Shown: positions 1 through 10,048, numbered from the stretch's first letter. The stretch is DNA of 64,000 bases from Aridibacter famidurans (GCA_024103495.1 JAGFIQ010000153.1:1-64000), one strand, 5' to 3'. The notes: generated by a model not told the origin, from the letters alone. Program-made: numbers and translations.

Positions 1-1
1 G

Positions 2-1273
2 AATCTTAAACCGCTCTTCGAGGAAATAATCAGAACTTGCCCGCCGCCGAAGGCACTGATCGAGGACACGCTACAGCTCCTCGTCGCCAACATCGATTAC
101 AACGAATACGTCGGCAGGCTTGCGATCGGCAGGATCTTCTCGGGCGAGATCTCCAAGAACCAGGAGGTCGCGGTTTCCAAGCGGGACCGCTCGATCCAGA
201 AGGCCCGTGTGAAGGAGCTGTACGTATTCGAGGGCCTGAAGCGCGAGCCGGTCGAGAAGGCCGGAGTAGGCGAGATCGTGGCGCTCGCGGGCTTCGAAGG
301 CATCAACATCGGCGAGACGATCACCTCCGCGGAGGACCCGAAACCCCTTCCCGTCATCGCCGTCGACGAGCCGACGATCTCTATGATCTTTGGCGTCAAC
401 ACTTCCCCGTTCGCGGGCCGCGACGGCAAGTTCGTCACGTCGCGCCAGATCAAGGAAAGGCTCGAAAAGGAAGTGCTCGGCAACGTCGCTCTTCGCGTCG
501 CGGACACCGATTCGCCCGACCAGTTCAAGGTTTCCGGGCGCGGCGAACTCCAGCTTTCGATCCTGATCGAGATGATGCGCCGCGAGGGATACGAACTCCA
601 GGTCTCGAAACCCGAAGTGATCACTAAGCAGGGCGAAAACGGCGAGACCTTGGAACCGGTCGAGCTTGTCGTCATAGACGTTCCGGACGAGTTCATAGGC
701 GTCGTCACGGAGGCGCTCGGCCGCCGCAAGGGCCAGATGTCCAAGATGGTCAACAACGGGACGGGACGCGTGAGGCTTGAATACGAGGTCCCATCACGCG
801 GCTTGATCGGCTTCCGAGGCGAGTTTCTGACGGAAACGAAGGGCACGGGCCTGCTCAACACGATGTTCCTACGGTTCGACAACTGGAAAGGCGAGATCCG
901 GTCGCGATCCACCGGCTCTCTGGTCGCCGACCGGCAGGGCGACGCCACGACATACGCGCTCTACAACTTGCAGGAGCGCGGGATCCTTTTCATACGGCCG
1001 CAGGTAAAAGTCTACGAAGGAATGGTGATCGGCGAGAACGCGCGCAACGTCGATCTGGACGTGAACGCGGTGAAGGAACGAAAGCTTACGAACATGAGGT
1101 CTTCGACCGCCGAGGAAGCGATGCGGCTCGTGCCGGCGAAAGAACTAACGCTTGAAGAAGCGCTTGAGTTCATCGCCGACGACGAGCTGATCGAGGTTAC
1201 GCCCGGCGCGATCCGCTTGAGGAAACGCGTGCTACAGGCGAACAAACGGCCGAAAAAGGCGGCTACCGCTTGA
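2..1273 (+). CDS. typA: Ribosome-associated GTPase TypA/BipA, C-terminal part (5' end outside window)
   Basis: The frame is open from the window edge, so the gene starts upstream; 423 codons of a protein of about 600 are present. The GTPase domain is missing. What remains is the second beta-barrel domain (starting near [16 protein letters not shown]), the EF-G-like domain III/V region and the TypA-specific C-terminal domain, with the family-typical stretch [18 protein letters not shown]. TypA is an EF-G-related translational GTPase that binds 70S ribosomes and is needed under stress and cold. The stop codon overlaps the convergent SYLF gene by 11 bp. There is no sign of damage within the visible part. 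Confidence 0.95.
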   Translation, partial: NLKPLFEEIIRTCPPPKALIEDTLQLLVANIDYNEYVGRLAIGRIFSGEISKNQEVAVSKRDRSIQKARVKELYVFEGLKREPVEKAGVGEIVALAGFEGINIGETITSAEDPKPLPVIAVDEPTISMIFGVNTSPFAGRDGKFVTSRQIKERLEKEVLGNVALRVADTDSPDQFKVSGRGELQLSILIEMMRREGYELQVSKPEVITKQGENGETLEPVELVVIDVPDEFIGVVTEALGRRKGQMSKMVNNGTGRVRLEYEVPSRGLIGFRGEFLTETKGTGLLNTMFLRFDNWKGEIRSRSTGSLVADRQGDATTYALYNLQERGILFIRPQVKVYEGMVIGENARNVDLDVNAVKERKLTNMRSSTAEEAMRLVPAKELTLEEALEFIADDELIEVTPGAIRLRKRVLQANKRPKKAATA

Positions 1274-1961
1274 CGTACTTGCGTACGGTCCTCGGGAACT
1301 GCTGAAGGTCCTCGGGTGCCGTGTTCCAGAGCGCCTGGTCGCGGATAAGCAGCTCTTTCGCAGATTTTCCGTAGACGGCCCGGTTGATGCTCTTGTCCTG
1401 CTTGATCACCGCACCTTTCAGCGAAACGCCGGCGAATGCGCCCTGCGTCCTCGAATAGCTGAGAATGCTCGCGTCCAGAGTGGGATTAGTCGAAGCTGCG
1501 GTAGTTCTTCCGACGGGACCCGCAGCGACGCTGGCTTCGGCGCCGATCTCGAACTTGTCTTCAAGAAGACCCTTCAGGCCCTCCTCGTTCATTATCACAA
1601 GCACATAATCGATCTTCTGCCCGCCGATCTGAAAGCCGATGCTTCCGCCGCCAATGTTCATAAACGCAGGCGCACTCCATTCGCGGCCAATCTTGCGGAC
1701 CGCGACTCCCTTGCCTCCCTGACCGCCGATGATGAAGGCGCCTTTCAAAGTCCCCGGAAAGACCACTATCGCGTGAGCCTTCTCGAGAATGTCTTCTGGA
1801 ATGGCCTTGTCCTTGATGTTCATCACCTCGTCGAAGACCTCCGAGGCGCTTTCGACGCGGGCGACGGCGGCGCGCATTTCGCTGCTCTGCTTGTCCTGAG
1901 CGGGAATCGCGGCCGCGGCCGCTGCGAGTATCAAGCCGGTCATTAACAGTCTCTTGTACAT
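1263..1961 (-). CDS. Secreted SYLF/Ysc84-domain lipid-binding protein
   Basis: 232 aa. The N-terminus is a signal peptide (positive MYKR, hydrophobic stretch, cleavage after IPAQ). The rest is one SYLF (Ysc84) domain with the usual glycine-rich core ([20 protein letters not shown]) and the FQIGGQ / [23 protein letters not shown] blocks. In eukaryotes this domain binds phosphoinositides; bacterial secreted forms are presumed periplasmic or outer-membrane lipid binders with unknown ligand. It overlaps typA tail-to-tail by 11 bp. Family assignment is firm; function is inferred. Confidence 0.9.
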   Translation of the reverse strand: MYKRLLMTGLILAAAAAAIPAQDKQSSEMRAAVARVESASEVFDEVMNIKDKAIPEDILEKAHAIVVFPGTLKGAFIIGGQGGKGVAVRKIGREWSAPAFMNIGGGSIGFQIGGQKIDYVLVIMNEEGLKGLLEDKFEIGAEASVAAGPVGRTTAASTNPTLDASILSYSRTQGAFAGVSLKGAVIKQDKSINRAVYGKSAKELLIRDQALWNTAPEDLQQFPRTVRKYVKR

Positions 1962-2050
1962 AATTCTTGTCCTTGAACCTTGGTTTTATTAGGGGAGGGC
2001 AGCTTGTTCAAGACAGAATTCTATCACCTTCGCGTACCGCGCACACGGCA

Positions 2051-2086
2051 ACGCCCGGACTCGGCCTCTTCGACCTGTCCGGGCGT
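2051..2086. terminator. Long GC-rich hairpin downstream of DUF3862 lipoprotein gene
   Basis: A perfect 10-bp inverted repeat (ACGCCCGGAC at 2051-2060 and GTCCGGGCGT at 2077-2086) lies just past the stop of the minus-strand lipoprotein gene. There is no T-run on either side, so it may be a hairpin-only terminator or an mRNA 3'-end stabiliser. Confidence 0.4.
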
Positions 2087-2107
2087 CCCGCTTATCCTTA
2101 CCTGCGT

Positions 2108-2758
2108 TTACTTCAGATTGCTCTGTGTCTTGTTCTGAAGCTTGCCGTCGCGGAAGTTCGCGAAGATGTTCGAGTAATTCGCTCCTTTCCAGCGGTAGCT
2201 CGCGGATTCATAGTTCCCGATCTTCGACAGGCTGGTCAGTTCGCCTTCCGAACCGATGATCCCCTTGACCTCGTCGTACGACATTCCGGTCTCGATCTTG
2301 TTGAATTTCGCCTGAGTGATATCCGCGTCGCCGCTCGAAGGCGTCAGCCCCGACTGCGACTTGTAGCTCAGTTCGCTCCTCGTGAAGCGCACACTGATCC
2401 GGGCGAACTTCTCGCCTTTCCATTCATAGGAAGAAGACTCGTAGCTCCCAGACTTCGTCATGCTCGTCTGGTTCCCCTCAGACCCCATTATCTCCTTGAC
2501 CTTGTCATAGGACATCCCGATCTCGATCTGGTTGAACTTTTCCATCGAAACGTCCGCCGACCCCGATCCCGTCGAAGAGGAAGACGAATCATCCGCATCC
2601 TCGGGAGAAGCCGAAGTCGTCTCGGCGCCGTTACTCGAGCCGTTGTCCGTCGCGGGCGTCGGAACGTCGTCGTTGCTTCCGCCTGTGAAGCGGTCCATAT
2701 TGCAGCCGAGAACGACCAGCAACAAGGTCATCAAAACCAATGTCAAAGATTTCTTCAT
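2108..2758 (-). CDS. Lipoprotein with two tandem DUF3862-type domains
   Basis: 216 aa. The N-terminus is a lipoprotein signal with Cys19 in VVLGC, then a Ser/Asp/Gly-rich linker (about 22-68) that likely spans from membrane to folded part. Two homologous domains follow (about 69-134 and 140-210), each opening FN(Q/K)IE(I/T)GMSYD and carrying MGSEG or IGSEG and a Y-x-WKG motif. This is the DUF3862 (SmpA/BLIP-like) fold. The two copies share most positions, so an internal duplication is likely. Function unknown. It is followed by a GC-rich hairpin. Confidence 0.85.
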   Translation of the reverse strand: MKKSLTLVLMTLLLVVLGCNMDRFTGGSNDDVPTPATDNGSSNGAETTSASPEDADDSSSSSTGSGSADVSMEKFNQIEIGMSYDKVKEIMGSEGNQTSMTKSGSYESSSYEWKGEKFARISVRFTRSELSYKSQSGLTPSSGDADITQAKFNKIETGMSYDEVKGIIGSEGELTSLSKIGNYESASYRWKGANYSNIFANFRDGKLQNKTQSNLK

Positions 2759-2850
2759 TTCTTCTCCTTAGATCTCTCCTGTTGATTATTAAACTGAACT
2801 TTCTGAGCGGACCGAAGCTTCCGGCAATCCTATCGAATGCCCGCTGTCGG

Positions 2851-3231
2851 TCAGCCGTAAAACGCCTCTTTGTAACTTTGTCCCATCTGCCTCCAGAACT
2901 GGGCCTCGCCGGGATCCTTGCCTGCGTGGCGCAGCTCGTGATAATTCGCCAGCTGCATCTGTTTCCCGACGGCGATCTTCCCGAGATTCTTCACCGTGTC
3001 CACGAAATCCGGCAGCGACTTGTTCTCCATCATCACGTTCAATGCTTTACTGACAAGCATCTCTCCTGCCTTCTGCGTGCCGGTCTGGACCAGGTCCTTT
3101 GCACCGGCGGTCGGATCAAAATCCGGAATGATCAGCACGAACGGACTGGCAAGGATGAACCTCTGAAACCACCAGACGTAATCGGCCACATCGTGGATCT
3201 CTTTCAGCGTTGCAACGCAACAATCGTCCAT
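2851..3231 (-). CDS. Hypothetical protein, 126 aa
   Basis: Not recognised. The open frame extends upstream to 3369, but the start at 3231 (MDDCCVATLKEI) is preferred because an AGGGGGG ribosome-binding sequence lies about ten bases before it and because the upstream part has low-quality, Arg/Ser-rich composition. The protein has one hydrophobic stretch (YVWWFQRFILASPFVLII, about 18-35), then a mostly helical soluble region. It could be a small membrane-attached protein. It has the same strand orientation as the preceding acidic ORF. Confidence 0.6.
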   Translation of the reverse strand: MDDCCVATLKEIHDVADYVWWFQRFILASPFVLIIPDFDPTAGAKDLVQTGTQKAGEMLVSKALNVMMENKSLPDFVDTVKNLGKIAVGKQMQLANYHELRHAGKDPGEAQFWRQMGQSYKEAFYG

Positions 3232-3365
3232 ATACGATCTTCCCCCCTGATAAACGGTTTCGCTCGGGGAATGCGGCCGCGGACAGGACGCCCGATAGTA
3301 GGTTCTTATCCGGCCGGGCGCACTCCCTGAACAGGTAGTAAAATACACACGCCCTGCCATCCGGG

Positions 3366-3620
3366 TCAAAAGCCGCTTGTCTGGTCTTCTTCGTCGGACT
3401 CTTCGTCGTCTTCCGGCTCGTAATCCTCGTAACCGTATGCGTCGTCGTAATAGTAGCTGCCGGTGGGTTTTGGATCTTCGCCGGTACGCCCGGATTCGTC
3501 TTTCGAACAGGGTTCGTCGTCATCGGCGTTCGAACCCTTCTTCTTTCCGCCGTTCTTGGGCAAATGCTGCATAAATTGTTTATAATCCTCCCGAATCTTA
3601 ACTCCAAATAATTCTCGCAT
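3366..3620 (-). CDS. Small acidic hypothetical protein, 84 aa
   Basis: Not recognised. ATG start at 3620. The first 20 residues look like a short helix (MRELFGVKIREDYKQFMQHL), followed by a low-complexity Lys/Asn then Asp/Glu/Tyr-rich tail. No clear ribosome-binding site is visible. The strong amino-acid bias fits a disordered acidic protein but is also compatible with a chance ORF, hence modest confidence. Confidence 0.45.
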   Translation of the reverse strand: MRELFGVKIREDYKQFMQHLPKNGGKKKGSNADDDEPCSKDESGRTGEDPKPTGSYYYDDAYGYEDYEPEDDEESDEEDQTSGF

Positions 3621-3743
3621 TTACGATCAGGTAACGGTCCGGCGGTTCCCTGAAGGCCGGCACGGCGAGTTCGGCCCGAGGCTGTTATGAACCAAGCGCC
3701 CAGTCCGCACCTGGTCACGCAAGACCGCAGATCGCGACAGATT

Positions 3744-6011
3744 ATGAACCAATTGAAAAAGTCCTTCCGGATCAAGGCCGTTGTTCTGCTCGTTGCCTTG
3801 CTTGCCGCACCGCTCCTTGCCCAGCAGCTGACGGTCAAAGAGATAATGGCCGAGCCTTCGATAGCCGGTATGCGGGTCCAGAGCGAACAGCTTTCGCCGG
3901 ACGGCAAAAAGCTGATCTTCCTTTGGAACGCCGAGGGCAAGCAGCCTCTTGACCTTTACATTGCCGCGACAGACGGCTCCGGGCTCGAGAAATGGCTGTC
4001 GCCGCGCGACATTCACAAACCGAAGGAAGAAGAGCAGAAAGAGGAAGACGCGAAACTCGAGTACGGTGTGGTCGTCAACGACAAGTTCGAGACGGTCCGT
4101 CGCGGTCAGTTCGGGAATCTCCGCTGGTCGCCCGATTCGTCGAAGATCCTCTTCACGATCGGCGGCGATCTGTACGTGATCGGCATTGGAGAGGCGAAGC
4201 CGAAGCGGATCACGAAGACCGAATCCGGCGAGTTCGCGGCTCAGTTCCTCGATCAGGACCGCATCATCTTTCAGCAGAGCGGGAATATCTTCGTGATCGA
4301 CACCAAGGACGCGGCGCTAATCCAGTTGTCGAAAGAGGCAAACAACCAGCGCCAGATCTCGGTAGGCGGCGCAAACCCTAGCGAGGACGGATCGGTGATA
4401 GCGTACGTCACTTCGGACGGCTCGAAACAAAGGTCTCTGTACGTACCAAACTACCTTCCGTACTACACCGCCGCCCCGACCATCCGCCGCGGATGGTCAA
4501 CGCAGGAACTGTACATCACGAAGACCGACGGAAGCCTCGACGAATCGATCAAGGTGGAGCTTCCGAAACCGGAAGGCGAGAGCTACTTCTATGGGATCGA
4601 ATGGACCTCGGACAACAAGGTCCTGATCGTCGACCGCGTCGACAAGACCCACAAGCGCAGGCAGATATTCGCCGTCACTTACGACGATATAAAAGCCGCC
4701 GCGAGCCTTGTTCACGAAGAGACGGACGACAAATGGATCGGCGGGCCTTCGAGGATCCTAGAGGCGTCTCCTGCGGATCCTTCAAAGTTCTTTTTCGGTT
4801 CCGAAAAGGACGGATGGCATCACCTGTACCTGGTCGGCTTCGACCCCTCGAAGTTCAAAGACGGCAAGGCGAACGCGGACATTTCACAGCTGACGAACGG
4901 CACCTGGCAGGTCGAATGGGCGGAGTGGACCGCTGACGGACGGAAGATCGCGTTGATGTCCACGGAAGAAAGCCCCAGATGGCGCGAGATCTACGTGGTC
5001 GATCCCGGTTCCGGAAAGAGGACGAAGGTCGGGGCCGGGCCGGCGGCGGGGATGATGAAGAATTCCCCGCAGATGGAATCAGGACGGTTCGTGTTCGAGG
5101 CTTCGAATGTCGTCACACCCGGCGAGCTGTATTCGATCGATGTTTCGGGTGAGGTCAGAAAACTGACCTCGACGATCCCGGGCGACTTCGCTCTTTATAA
5201 GTTCAAAAGCCCTTCGTTCACCGAGATCCGGGCGTCGGACGGAAAGATGATCCCCGCCAAGATCTATCTGCCGGACGGTTTCAGCAAGTCGCGCAAGTAT
5301 CCGATGGCGATCTTCGTCCACGGCGCGGGTTACCTGCAGAACGTTATCAACGGCTGGAACAATTACTACCGCGAGTTTATGTTCAACGAGATGCTCCGCC
5401 GGAAGGGATACGTCGTGCTGGACATCGACTACCGGGGCTCGGCCGGCTACGGGCGCGACTGGCGGACGGACGTTTACGACTTTCTCGGCGGAAAGGACTA
5501 CACGGACCACATCGACGCGATCGATCACATGGTCCGCGAGTACTCGGTCGACGTGAACCGGATCGGGACCTACGGGGGAAGTTACGGAGGCTTCATGGCG
5601 GCGATGCTGGTGATGCGGGCTCCCGACAAGATCGCCGCCGCCGCTGCGCTCAGGCCCGTAATGGACTGGAAGAACTACTACGCCGCGAATCCTTTCTACA
5701 CCTCTCAGAGGCTGGGAGATCCGAAGAAGAATCCCGAGGCTTACAAGCGCTCGTCCCCGATCAGCTACGCGGACCAGCTTCGGAAGAAGCTTCTTATCCT
5801 GCACGGGCTTGTGGACAGCAACGTGCACGCTCAGGATTCGATCCAGCTGGTCGAACAGCTTATCCGGCTGGACAAGACGGAGCACTTCGACCTGATGCTC
5901 TATCCGGCCGAGAATCACGGGTTTGAACGGCCGGCCAGCTGGGAGGACGAGTACGAACGGATCCTTTCGCTGTTCGAGAGGGAACTGAATCCGCAAGCGA
6001 GGGCGCAATGA
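3744..6011 (+). CDS. Secreted S9-family prolyl oligopeptidase / dipeptidyl-peptidase-IV-like protease
   Basis: 755 aa from the ATG at 3744; an in-frame ATG 57 bases upstream would put a charged leader before the signal peptide ([23 protein letters not shown]), so the inner start is chosen. Residues about 60-480 form the beta-propeller ([12 protein letters not shown] repeats), and 490-755 the alpha/beta-hydrolase. The catalytic Ser613 is in GGSYGGF, with Asp691 (GLVDSN) and His725 (ENHGF) completing the triad. Exported enzymes of this family trim peptides in the periplasm or outside the cell. The stop overlaps the next gene by 4 bp (ATGA), so the peptidase and decarboxylase are probably co-transcribed. 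Confidence 0.92.
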   Translation: MNQLKKSFRIKAVVLLVALLAAPLLAQQLTVKEIMAEPSIAGMRVQSEQLSPDGKKLIFLWNAEGKQPLDLYIAATDGSGLEKWLSPRDIHKPKEEEQKEEDAKLEYGVVVNDKFETVRRGQFGNLRWSPDSSKILFTIGGDLYVIGIGEAKPKRITKTESGEFAAQFLDQDRIIFQQSGNIFVIDTKDAALIQLSKEANNQRQISVGGANPSEDGSVIAYVTSDGSKQRSLYVPNYLPYYTAAPTIRRGWSTQELYITKTDGSLDESIKVELPKPEGESYFYGIEWTSDNKVLIVDRVDKTHKRRQIFAVTYDDIKAAASLVHEETDDKWIGGPSRILEASPADPSKFFFGSEKDGWHHLYLVGFDPSKFKDGKANADISQLTNGTWQVEWAEWTADGRKIALMSTEESPRWREIYVVDPGSGKRTKVGAGPAAGMMKNSPQMESGRFVFEASNVVTPGELYSIDVSGEVRKLTSTIPGDFALYKFKSPSFTEIRASDGKMIPAKIYLPDGFSKSRKYPMAIFVHGAGYLQNVINGWNNYYREFMFNEMLRRKGYVVLDIDYRGSAGYGRDWRTDVYDFLGGKDYTDHIDAIDHMVREYSVDVNRIGTYGGSYGGFMAAMLVMRAPDKIAAAAALRPVMDWKNYYAANPFYTSQRLGDPKKNPEAYKRSSPISYADQLRKKLLILHGLVDSNVHAQDSIQLVEQLIRLDKTEHFDLMLYPAENHGFERPASWEDEYERILSLFERELNPQARAQ

Positions 6012-6946
6012 GAATACTTGTAACCGGCGGAGCGGGATTCATAGGATCGCATCTTTGCGAGCGGCTTCTTGCAGAGGGGCACGAGGTGATATGCCTCGAC
6101 AACTATTTCACGGGCCGGAAAGTGAACATCGCGCGTTTGCTCGACAATTACCGTTTCGAGCTGATCAGGCACGACGTGACCCTTCCGATATTTTTGGAAG
6201 TCGATCAGATCTACAACCTCGCCTGCCCGGCGTCACCGATCCATTACCAGTACAATCCGGTCAAGACGGTGAAAACAAGCGTGATGGGCGCGATCAACAT
6301 GCTCGGCATGGCGAAAAGAGTAGGCGCGAGGATTCTCCAGGCGTCCACTTCAGAAGTTTATGGCGACCCGCAGGTCCATCCGCAACCCGAGGAATACTTC
6401 GGAAACGTGAACTGCATAGGCCCGCGCTCGTGCTACGACGAGGGCAAACGCGTCGCCGAAACGCTATTCATGGACTACCATCGCCAGAACGGCGTCGATA
6501 CCCGCATCGTACGCATTTTCAACACTTACGGACCTCGAATGCTTGAGAACGACGGCCGTGTGGTCTCGAACTTCATCGTTCAGACTCTCCGGGGCGAAGA
6601 GCTAACGGTTTACGGCGACGGCAGCCAGACGCGCTCTTTCTGCTACGTCGACGACCTTGTCGAGGGCCTCGTCCGGCTTATGAACACCGAGGCGGAGGAC
6701 ATTCAATGGCCCGTGAACATAGGCAATCCGGGCGAATTCACGATGAACGAGCTTGCCGAACTGGTAGCGAGCACGGCCGGCAAGGAAGTTTCGATCAAAC
6801 ATCTTCCACTCCCGCAGGACGACCCGAAACAAAGAAAGCCAGACATCACCCGCGCGAACGAGCTTCTTGGCTGGTCTCCGACGATCGGACTCGAGGAAGG
6901 GCTCGTGAAAACGGTCGCCTATTTTGCCGAAACGATCCAAACATAG
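6008..6946 (+). CDS. uxs: UDP-glucuronate decarboxylase (UDP-xylose synthase), SDR family
   Basis: 312 aa extended-SDR enzyme. The NAD-binding motif GGAGFIGSH begins at residue 8, the catalytic T/S region is [11 protein letters not shown], and the active-site Tyr/Lys are in [10 protein letters not shown], which with the NTYGPRM and [16 protein letters not shown] blocks is characteristic of UXS. It oxidises and decarboxylates UDP-glucuronate to UDP-xylose for surface polysaccharides. Translationally coupled to the S9 peptidase by ATGA overlap, and followed after 77 bp by a second SDR gene. Confidence 0.9.
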   Translation: MRILVTGGAGFIGSHLCERLLAEGHEVICLDNYFTGRKVNIARLLDNYRFELIRHDVTLPIFLEVDQIYNLACPASPIHYQYNPVKTVKTSVMGAINMLGMAKRVGARILQASTSEVYGDPQVHPQPEEYFGNVNCIGPRSCYDEGKRVAETLFMDYHRQNGVDTRIVRIFNTYGPRMLENDGRVVSNFIVQTLRGEELTVYGDGSQTRSFCYVDDLVEGLVRLMNTEAEDIQWPVNIGNPGEFTMNELAELVASTAGKEVSIKHLPLPQDDPKQRKPDITRANELLGWSPTIGLEEGLVKTVAYFAETIQT

Positions 6947-6959
6947 GAGAATGCGTACG

Positions 6960-7015
6960 TACCCCGACCGCGAGGGAGGGGCATAGATCAGAACCCCGAC
7001 CGCGAGGGAGGGGCA
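6960..7015. repeat. Two direct copies of a 23-bp GC-rich repeat
   Basis: Between the two SDR genes the block ACCCCGACCGCGAGGGAGGGG plus CA occurs twice, 32 bp apart. It resembles the inner part of the GAGGGAGGGCTAC terminus of the composite repeats at 53 and 59 kb, so it is probably a fragment of a dispersed family. Confidence 0.75.
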
Positions 7016-7023
7016 TCACACTC

Positions 7024-8010
7024 ATGAAAACACTCATCACCGGCGGAGCCGGTTTCGTAGGCAGCCATCTCGCCGACCGCCTGATCGAAGAGGGCCACGA
7101 GATAACGGTCATCGACGACCTTTCGACGGGGCGCTACCAGAACGTCGCGCACCTCGAGGGACACGAGCGGTTCAGGCTTATCATCGACACGGTTCTCGAC
7201 CAGAGCCTTATGGAAGAGCTGATCCGCGAATCGGACCGCGTCTACCATATGGCGAGCGCCGTAGGCGTGAAACTTATAATGGAGAGGCCGGTCCGGACGA
7301 TCGAGACGATCTTCAAAGGCACCGACGTGGTCCTCGATTTCTGCTCGCGATACCGAAAGCGCGTCCTTATCCCCAGCACTTCCGAGGTTTACGGCAAGGG
7401 CATATCCGTCCCGTTCCAGGAAGACGACGATCTTCTGACAGGTGCCACGAACAAGCATCGATGGGCCTACGCCTGTGCGAAGACGCTCGACGAATTCCTC
7501 GCTCTCGCTCACTGGAAAGAGACCAGGCTTCCGGTCGTCGTCGTGAGGCTCTTCAACACGGTCGGTCCTAGGCAGACCGGCCAGTACGGGATGGTCGTCC
7601 CGAGGTTCGTGAAGGCAGCTATGGACAACGAGCCGATCACGGTTCACGGCGACGGGTCACAGTCGAGGTGTTTCGGACACGTAGCGGACATCGTCGACGG
7701 GCTTGTGAAAACGCTGGAGAATCCGGACTGTTTCGGCGAGGTTATCAATCTCGGCAACTCGGAAGAAACGTCGATCAAATCGCTTGCCGAAAAGGCGATC
7801 GAGATGACGGGGAGCACGAGCGAGATCAAGTACATTCCGTACGAAGAAGTCTATGGAGAAGGCTTCGAGGACATGCAGAGGCGCGTCCCGAGCCTCGAGA
7901 AGGCGGCGCGCCTTATAGGCTATAAGCCAACGCGCACGCTCGACGACATCATCAATGACGTGTCTCTCGAATTCTCGGCGAATGCCGCCGCCTCGATAAA
8001 CCAAAGATAG
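7024..8010 (+). CDS. NAD-dependent nucleotide-sugar epimerase/dehydratase (SDR)
   Basis: 328 aa. The frame is open further upstream, but ATG at 7024 places the Rossmann motif TGGAGFVGSH at the N-terminus as in all relatives. The active site is Ser/Thr in IPSTSEVYG and Tyr-x3-Lys in WAYACAK. RLFNTVGPRQTGQYGMVVPRF and HGDGSQSR are substrate-domain signatures of UDP-hexose 4-epimerase and dehydratase relatives. The exact sugar cannot be told from sequence. Next to the UDP-xylose synthase it suggests a short nucleotide-sugar unit for exopolysaccharide or glycosylation. Confidence 0.85.
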   Translation: MKTLITGGAGFVGSHLADRLIEEGHEITVIDDLSTGRYQNVAHLEGHERFRLIIDTVLDQSLMEELIRESDRVYHMASAVGVKLIMERPVRTIETIFKGTDVVLDFCSRYRKRVLIPSTSEVYGKGISVPFQEDDDLLTGATNKHRWAYACAKTLDEFLALAHWKETRLPVVVVRLFNTVGPRQTGQYGMVVPRFVKAAMDNEPITVHGDGSQSRCFGHVADIVDGLVKTLENPDCFGEVINLGNSEETSIKSLAEKAIEMTGSTSEIKYIPYEEVYGEGFEDMQRRVPSLEKAARLIGYKPTRTLDDIINDVSLEFSANAAASINQR

Positions 8011-8016
8011 TTTGTT

Positions 8017-8643
8017 ATGAAACGCGCATTGATAATTCCGGCGCTAGCCGCCCTTCTGCTTGCCTTCGCGGCCGTCGCCGCGGCACAGGACACGGGGAGC
8101 ATCAAGGGCAAGGTCCGGACACAAAAAGGAAAGGGCATCCCCGGAGCAACGATCACCGCCCGGAAGGACGGCGAGAACGTGAAGTCCGTGATCGCCGACA
8201 AGGACGGCGACTTCCGTATGAGCGGCCTCAAGCCGGGGATCTACAACGTGGTCTTCGAGAAAGAAGGCTATGCCGGCGGAGTGCTGTACGACATAGAGGT
8301 CCGCAGAAAGAAGACCAACAACCTGGGCGACAATCTTGTACTGACGGTGGACCAGGGCACGCTTGTGATACTCGAGGCGAACGTGTTCACGCAGAACGGT
8401 TTCTCGCTCCCCGGCGCGAAGATAAAGGTCGAGGAAGTGATGTCGGACGGGAGTTTGAAAGAAGTGGCGGAAGGCTATTCGAGCCGCGACGGGGACGCGC
8501 TTTTCCGGTTCCCGGACAAAGAGACGAAGTACCGCGTCACAGCGACCTGGCGAGGGATCTCGGCGTTCAAGGAGGTCTCGGTGGGTTCGCCTGCGATCTA
8601 CCGGACGGCGATCACGATCGACATTTCGGAGAAGGATAACTAG
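8017..8643 (+). CDS. Secreted protein with carboxypeptidase-regulatory-like domain
   Basis: 208 aa. Signal peptide about 1-23 (cleavage after AVAAA). Residues 28-100 form a CarboxypepD_reg beta-sandwich (GSIKGKVRTQKGKGIPGATI, then DGDFRMSGLKPGIYNVVFEKEGY). The second half (about 115-205) has the same general pattern (NGFSLPGAKIKVEE, DALFRFPDKETKYRVTATW) and may be a second, diverged copy. Such domains act as adhesion or spacer modules at the cell surface. It begins 6 bp after the SDR gene and is closed by a clear terminator. Confidence 0.8.
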   Translation: MKRALIIPALAALLLAFAAVAAAQDTGSIKGKVRTQKGKGIPGATITARKDGENVKSVIADKDGDFRMSGLKPGIYNVVFEKEGYAGGVLYDIEVRRKKTNNLGDNLVLTVDQGTLVILEANVFTQNGFSLPGAKIKVEEVMSDGSLKEVAEGYSSRDGDALFRFPDKETKYRVTATWRGISAFKEVSVGSPAIYRTAITIDISEKDN

Positions 8644-8670
8644 GCGATCCGCACCGGTTCGTTAGAAAAT

Positions 8671-8695
8671 GGCCGCCAATATCCGGCGGCCTTTT
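8671..8695 (+). terminator. Rho-independent terminator after the SDR/CarboxypepD unit
   Basis: Stem GGCCGCC (8671-8677) and GGCGGCC (8685-8691) with a 7-base loop, followed by TTTT. Confidence 0.8.
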
Positions 8696-8743
8696 GAATT
8701 TCGGGAACAGAGTTCAATAGAAGACCGATTTGGCAGGTCAAAA

Positions 8744-8811
8744 GCTGCAGCGCGCAGCGCTGCTCTAAACGGTTGATTATGAAAAGTTTAGAGCAGCGCT
8801 TCGCGCTGCGC
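8744..8811. repeat. Inverted pair of the GTTTAGAGCAGCGC hairpin repeat
   Basis: One copy reads GTTTAGAGCAGCGCT at 8786 and continues into the hairpin partner GCGCTGCG. A second copy lies in reverse orientation at 8747-8770. Together they could fold into one long cruciform. At least five more copies occur in this window (15182, 15248, 45319, 45388, 59602). Confidence 0.85.
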
Positions 8812-8831
8812 CAATGGCAGAAAGGAACAAT

Positions 8832-9266
8832 TTAATTAATACTGTCCGAAACCTCTTCGGTCGTGTTGTCGCCCGCGACCGTCCCCACGTCGGTCACGAT
8901 CAAAGGAAACTCTTCCACCACTTCCGGTCCGGCCAGAGTCTGTACCCAGTAAGTGCCGGCCGTCGGAAACACCACGTTGACAAAGAAACTCACGTTGTCG
9001 GTAAAGCCGCCCGGGTTTAGCTCGAGGCGAGTGGGTTGTGACGTCACGACGAGGTTTGAGCGGTCCGGTGAGAGTATCCGCACCTCGGTCGAGTGATTGC
9101 CCTGCCCCCGCCAGTGATTGACCACCGCGAACTTGATCAGGGAAACGGGGAGTTTCTCGACCATTATGTTCTGGAAAACCCCCATCAACGACACTTTGTT
9201 GCCCATCTCGAGGCGCACATCGTCGCAAAGCAGGGTGTAGACGAGTCTAAGCTTATCATTCTCCAT
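8832..9266 (-). CDS. DUF6941-type hypothetical protein
   Basis: 144 aa from the ATG at 9266; the frame extends 18 codons upstream, but the conserved opening MENDKLRLVYTLLCDDVRLE of this family supports the inner start. The protein is a predicted beta-rich soluble domain with the typical KVSLMGVFQNI and FAVVNHWRGQG blocks. No catalytic motif or signal peptide is visible. Function unknown; many bacteria have one stand-alone copy. Confidence 0.75.
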   Translation of the reverse strand: MENDKLRLVYTLLCDDVRLEMGNKVSLMGVFQNIMVEKLPVSLIKFAVVNHWRGQGNHSTEVRILSPDRSNLVVTSQPTRLELNPGGFTDNVSFFVNVVFPTAGTYWVQTLAGPEVVEEFPLIVTDVGTVAGDNTTEEVSDSIN

Positions 9267-9374
9267 CAATTTGCCGCCGAACCCCTTACCTGCGGGGCTT
9301 CGGCAATTCTTACCTTTCAAAAGCGCGGGGTCAAGGTTATACTTGGGATTCTCACCTCCAAGGAAGGCGGTTTT

Positions 9375-9632
9375 ATGATCTACGTGCTGATCTGCTTATG
9401 TCTTTCCCTCGCAGGCATCGCGGGGCTCCAGTTCTTCTACATGATGTACCTGGAGCAAACGGGAAAAGGCTACAAGAAGCGGATCCGCCAGCTGGAGCAC
9501 CACTGCCTTCGACTCAGCAAGCGTCTCCAGGTAGCTGAAAGCAAGATCGCCAGACAGGAAAAAGAACTCGCCGCCGGAGGGCAGGGCTCAGAGGACGACG
9601 AGGTCTGGGCGGATGTGTTCGAGGATTATTGA
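9375..9632 (+). CDS. Small membrane-anchored coiled-coil protein, 85 aa
   Basis: The frame is open from 9093, but ATG at 9375 follows a good ribosome-binding sequence (GGAAGG about ten bases before). Residues 2-23 are a transmembrane helix (IYVLICLCLSLAGIAGLQFF), about 33-66 a charged helical region likely to form a coiled coil, and the tail is acidic. Type-I-like single-pass topology. Not recognised; no partner is suggested by the neighbours. Confidence 0.6.
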   Translation: MIYVLICLCLSLAGIAGLQFFYMMYLEQTGKGYKKRIRQLEHHCLRLSKRLQVAESKIARQEKELAAGGQGSEDDEVWADVFEDY

Positions 9633-9639
9633 CTCCGAT

Positions 9640-9777
9640 TGGACCGCGGGCGTCCCCGCCCGCATTTCTTCCGACTCAGCGGCACGCCTCCGGCGTGCGT
9701 TTCGCGGGCCGTCCCTAACCCCGGGCTGCGCCTTCGGCTTGCCCGGGGCTATCTTCCGTTGCCCCTTCGGGGCAAAA
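9640..9777. repeat. Cluster of GC-rich palindromes
   Basis: Contains GCGGGCGTCCCCGCCCGCAT (cf. GCGGGCGGCCCGCCCGCATT at 46.9 and 47.0 kb), a CCCCGGGC...GCCCGGGG hairpin and CCCCTTCGGGG. It looks like remnants of REP-type elements. Confidence 0.65.
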
Positions 9778-10048
9778 CAAGTCCCCGATCGATCCAAATG
9801 GCAATAAACGTCATGATCGCAACATTTACAAACCCGCCGACAAGAGTAAGCTCCATATGATAATCGATCAGGAAGTCCAGGGGACTATGTATCGAGATAC
9901 CGGCTATGACCGTCGCTACAACGCTCCAAGGCATTGAAAGCCCACCTAAAGCCATTTCATTTTCTGTGACGAAGCAGTATAGAAGCGAGACGATATAACA
10001 GAGGATGACTGAAACTGCGATAGTTCTAAATAGAATCAATCCGAGCAT
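9749..10048 (-). CDS. Hypothetical membrane protein, 99 aa
   Basis: Three hydrophobic segments (about 3-25, 38-56 and 66-88) predict a small polytopic membrane protein. The start is ATG at 10048. The C-terminal nine residues (VLPRRGNGR) run into the palindromic repeat cluster, so the native C-terminus may have been altered. Not recognised. Confidence 0.5.
   Translation of the reverse strand: MLGLILFRTIAVSVILCYIVSLLYCFVTENEMALGGLSMPWSVVATVIAGISIHSPLDFLIDYHMELTLVGGFVNVAIMTFIAIWIDRGLVLPRRGNGR

Noticed and set aside
8814..9020. 68-codon plus-strand ORF near the inverted repeat pair
   Set aside because: It starts within repeat sequence and runs antisense to the DUF6941-type gene.
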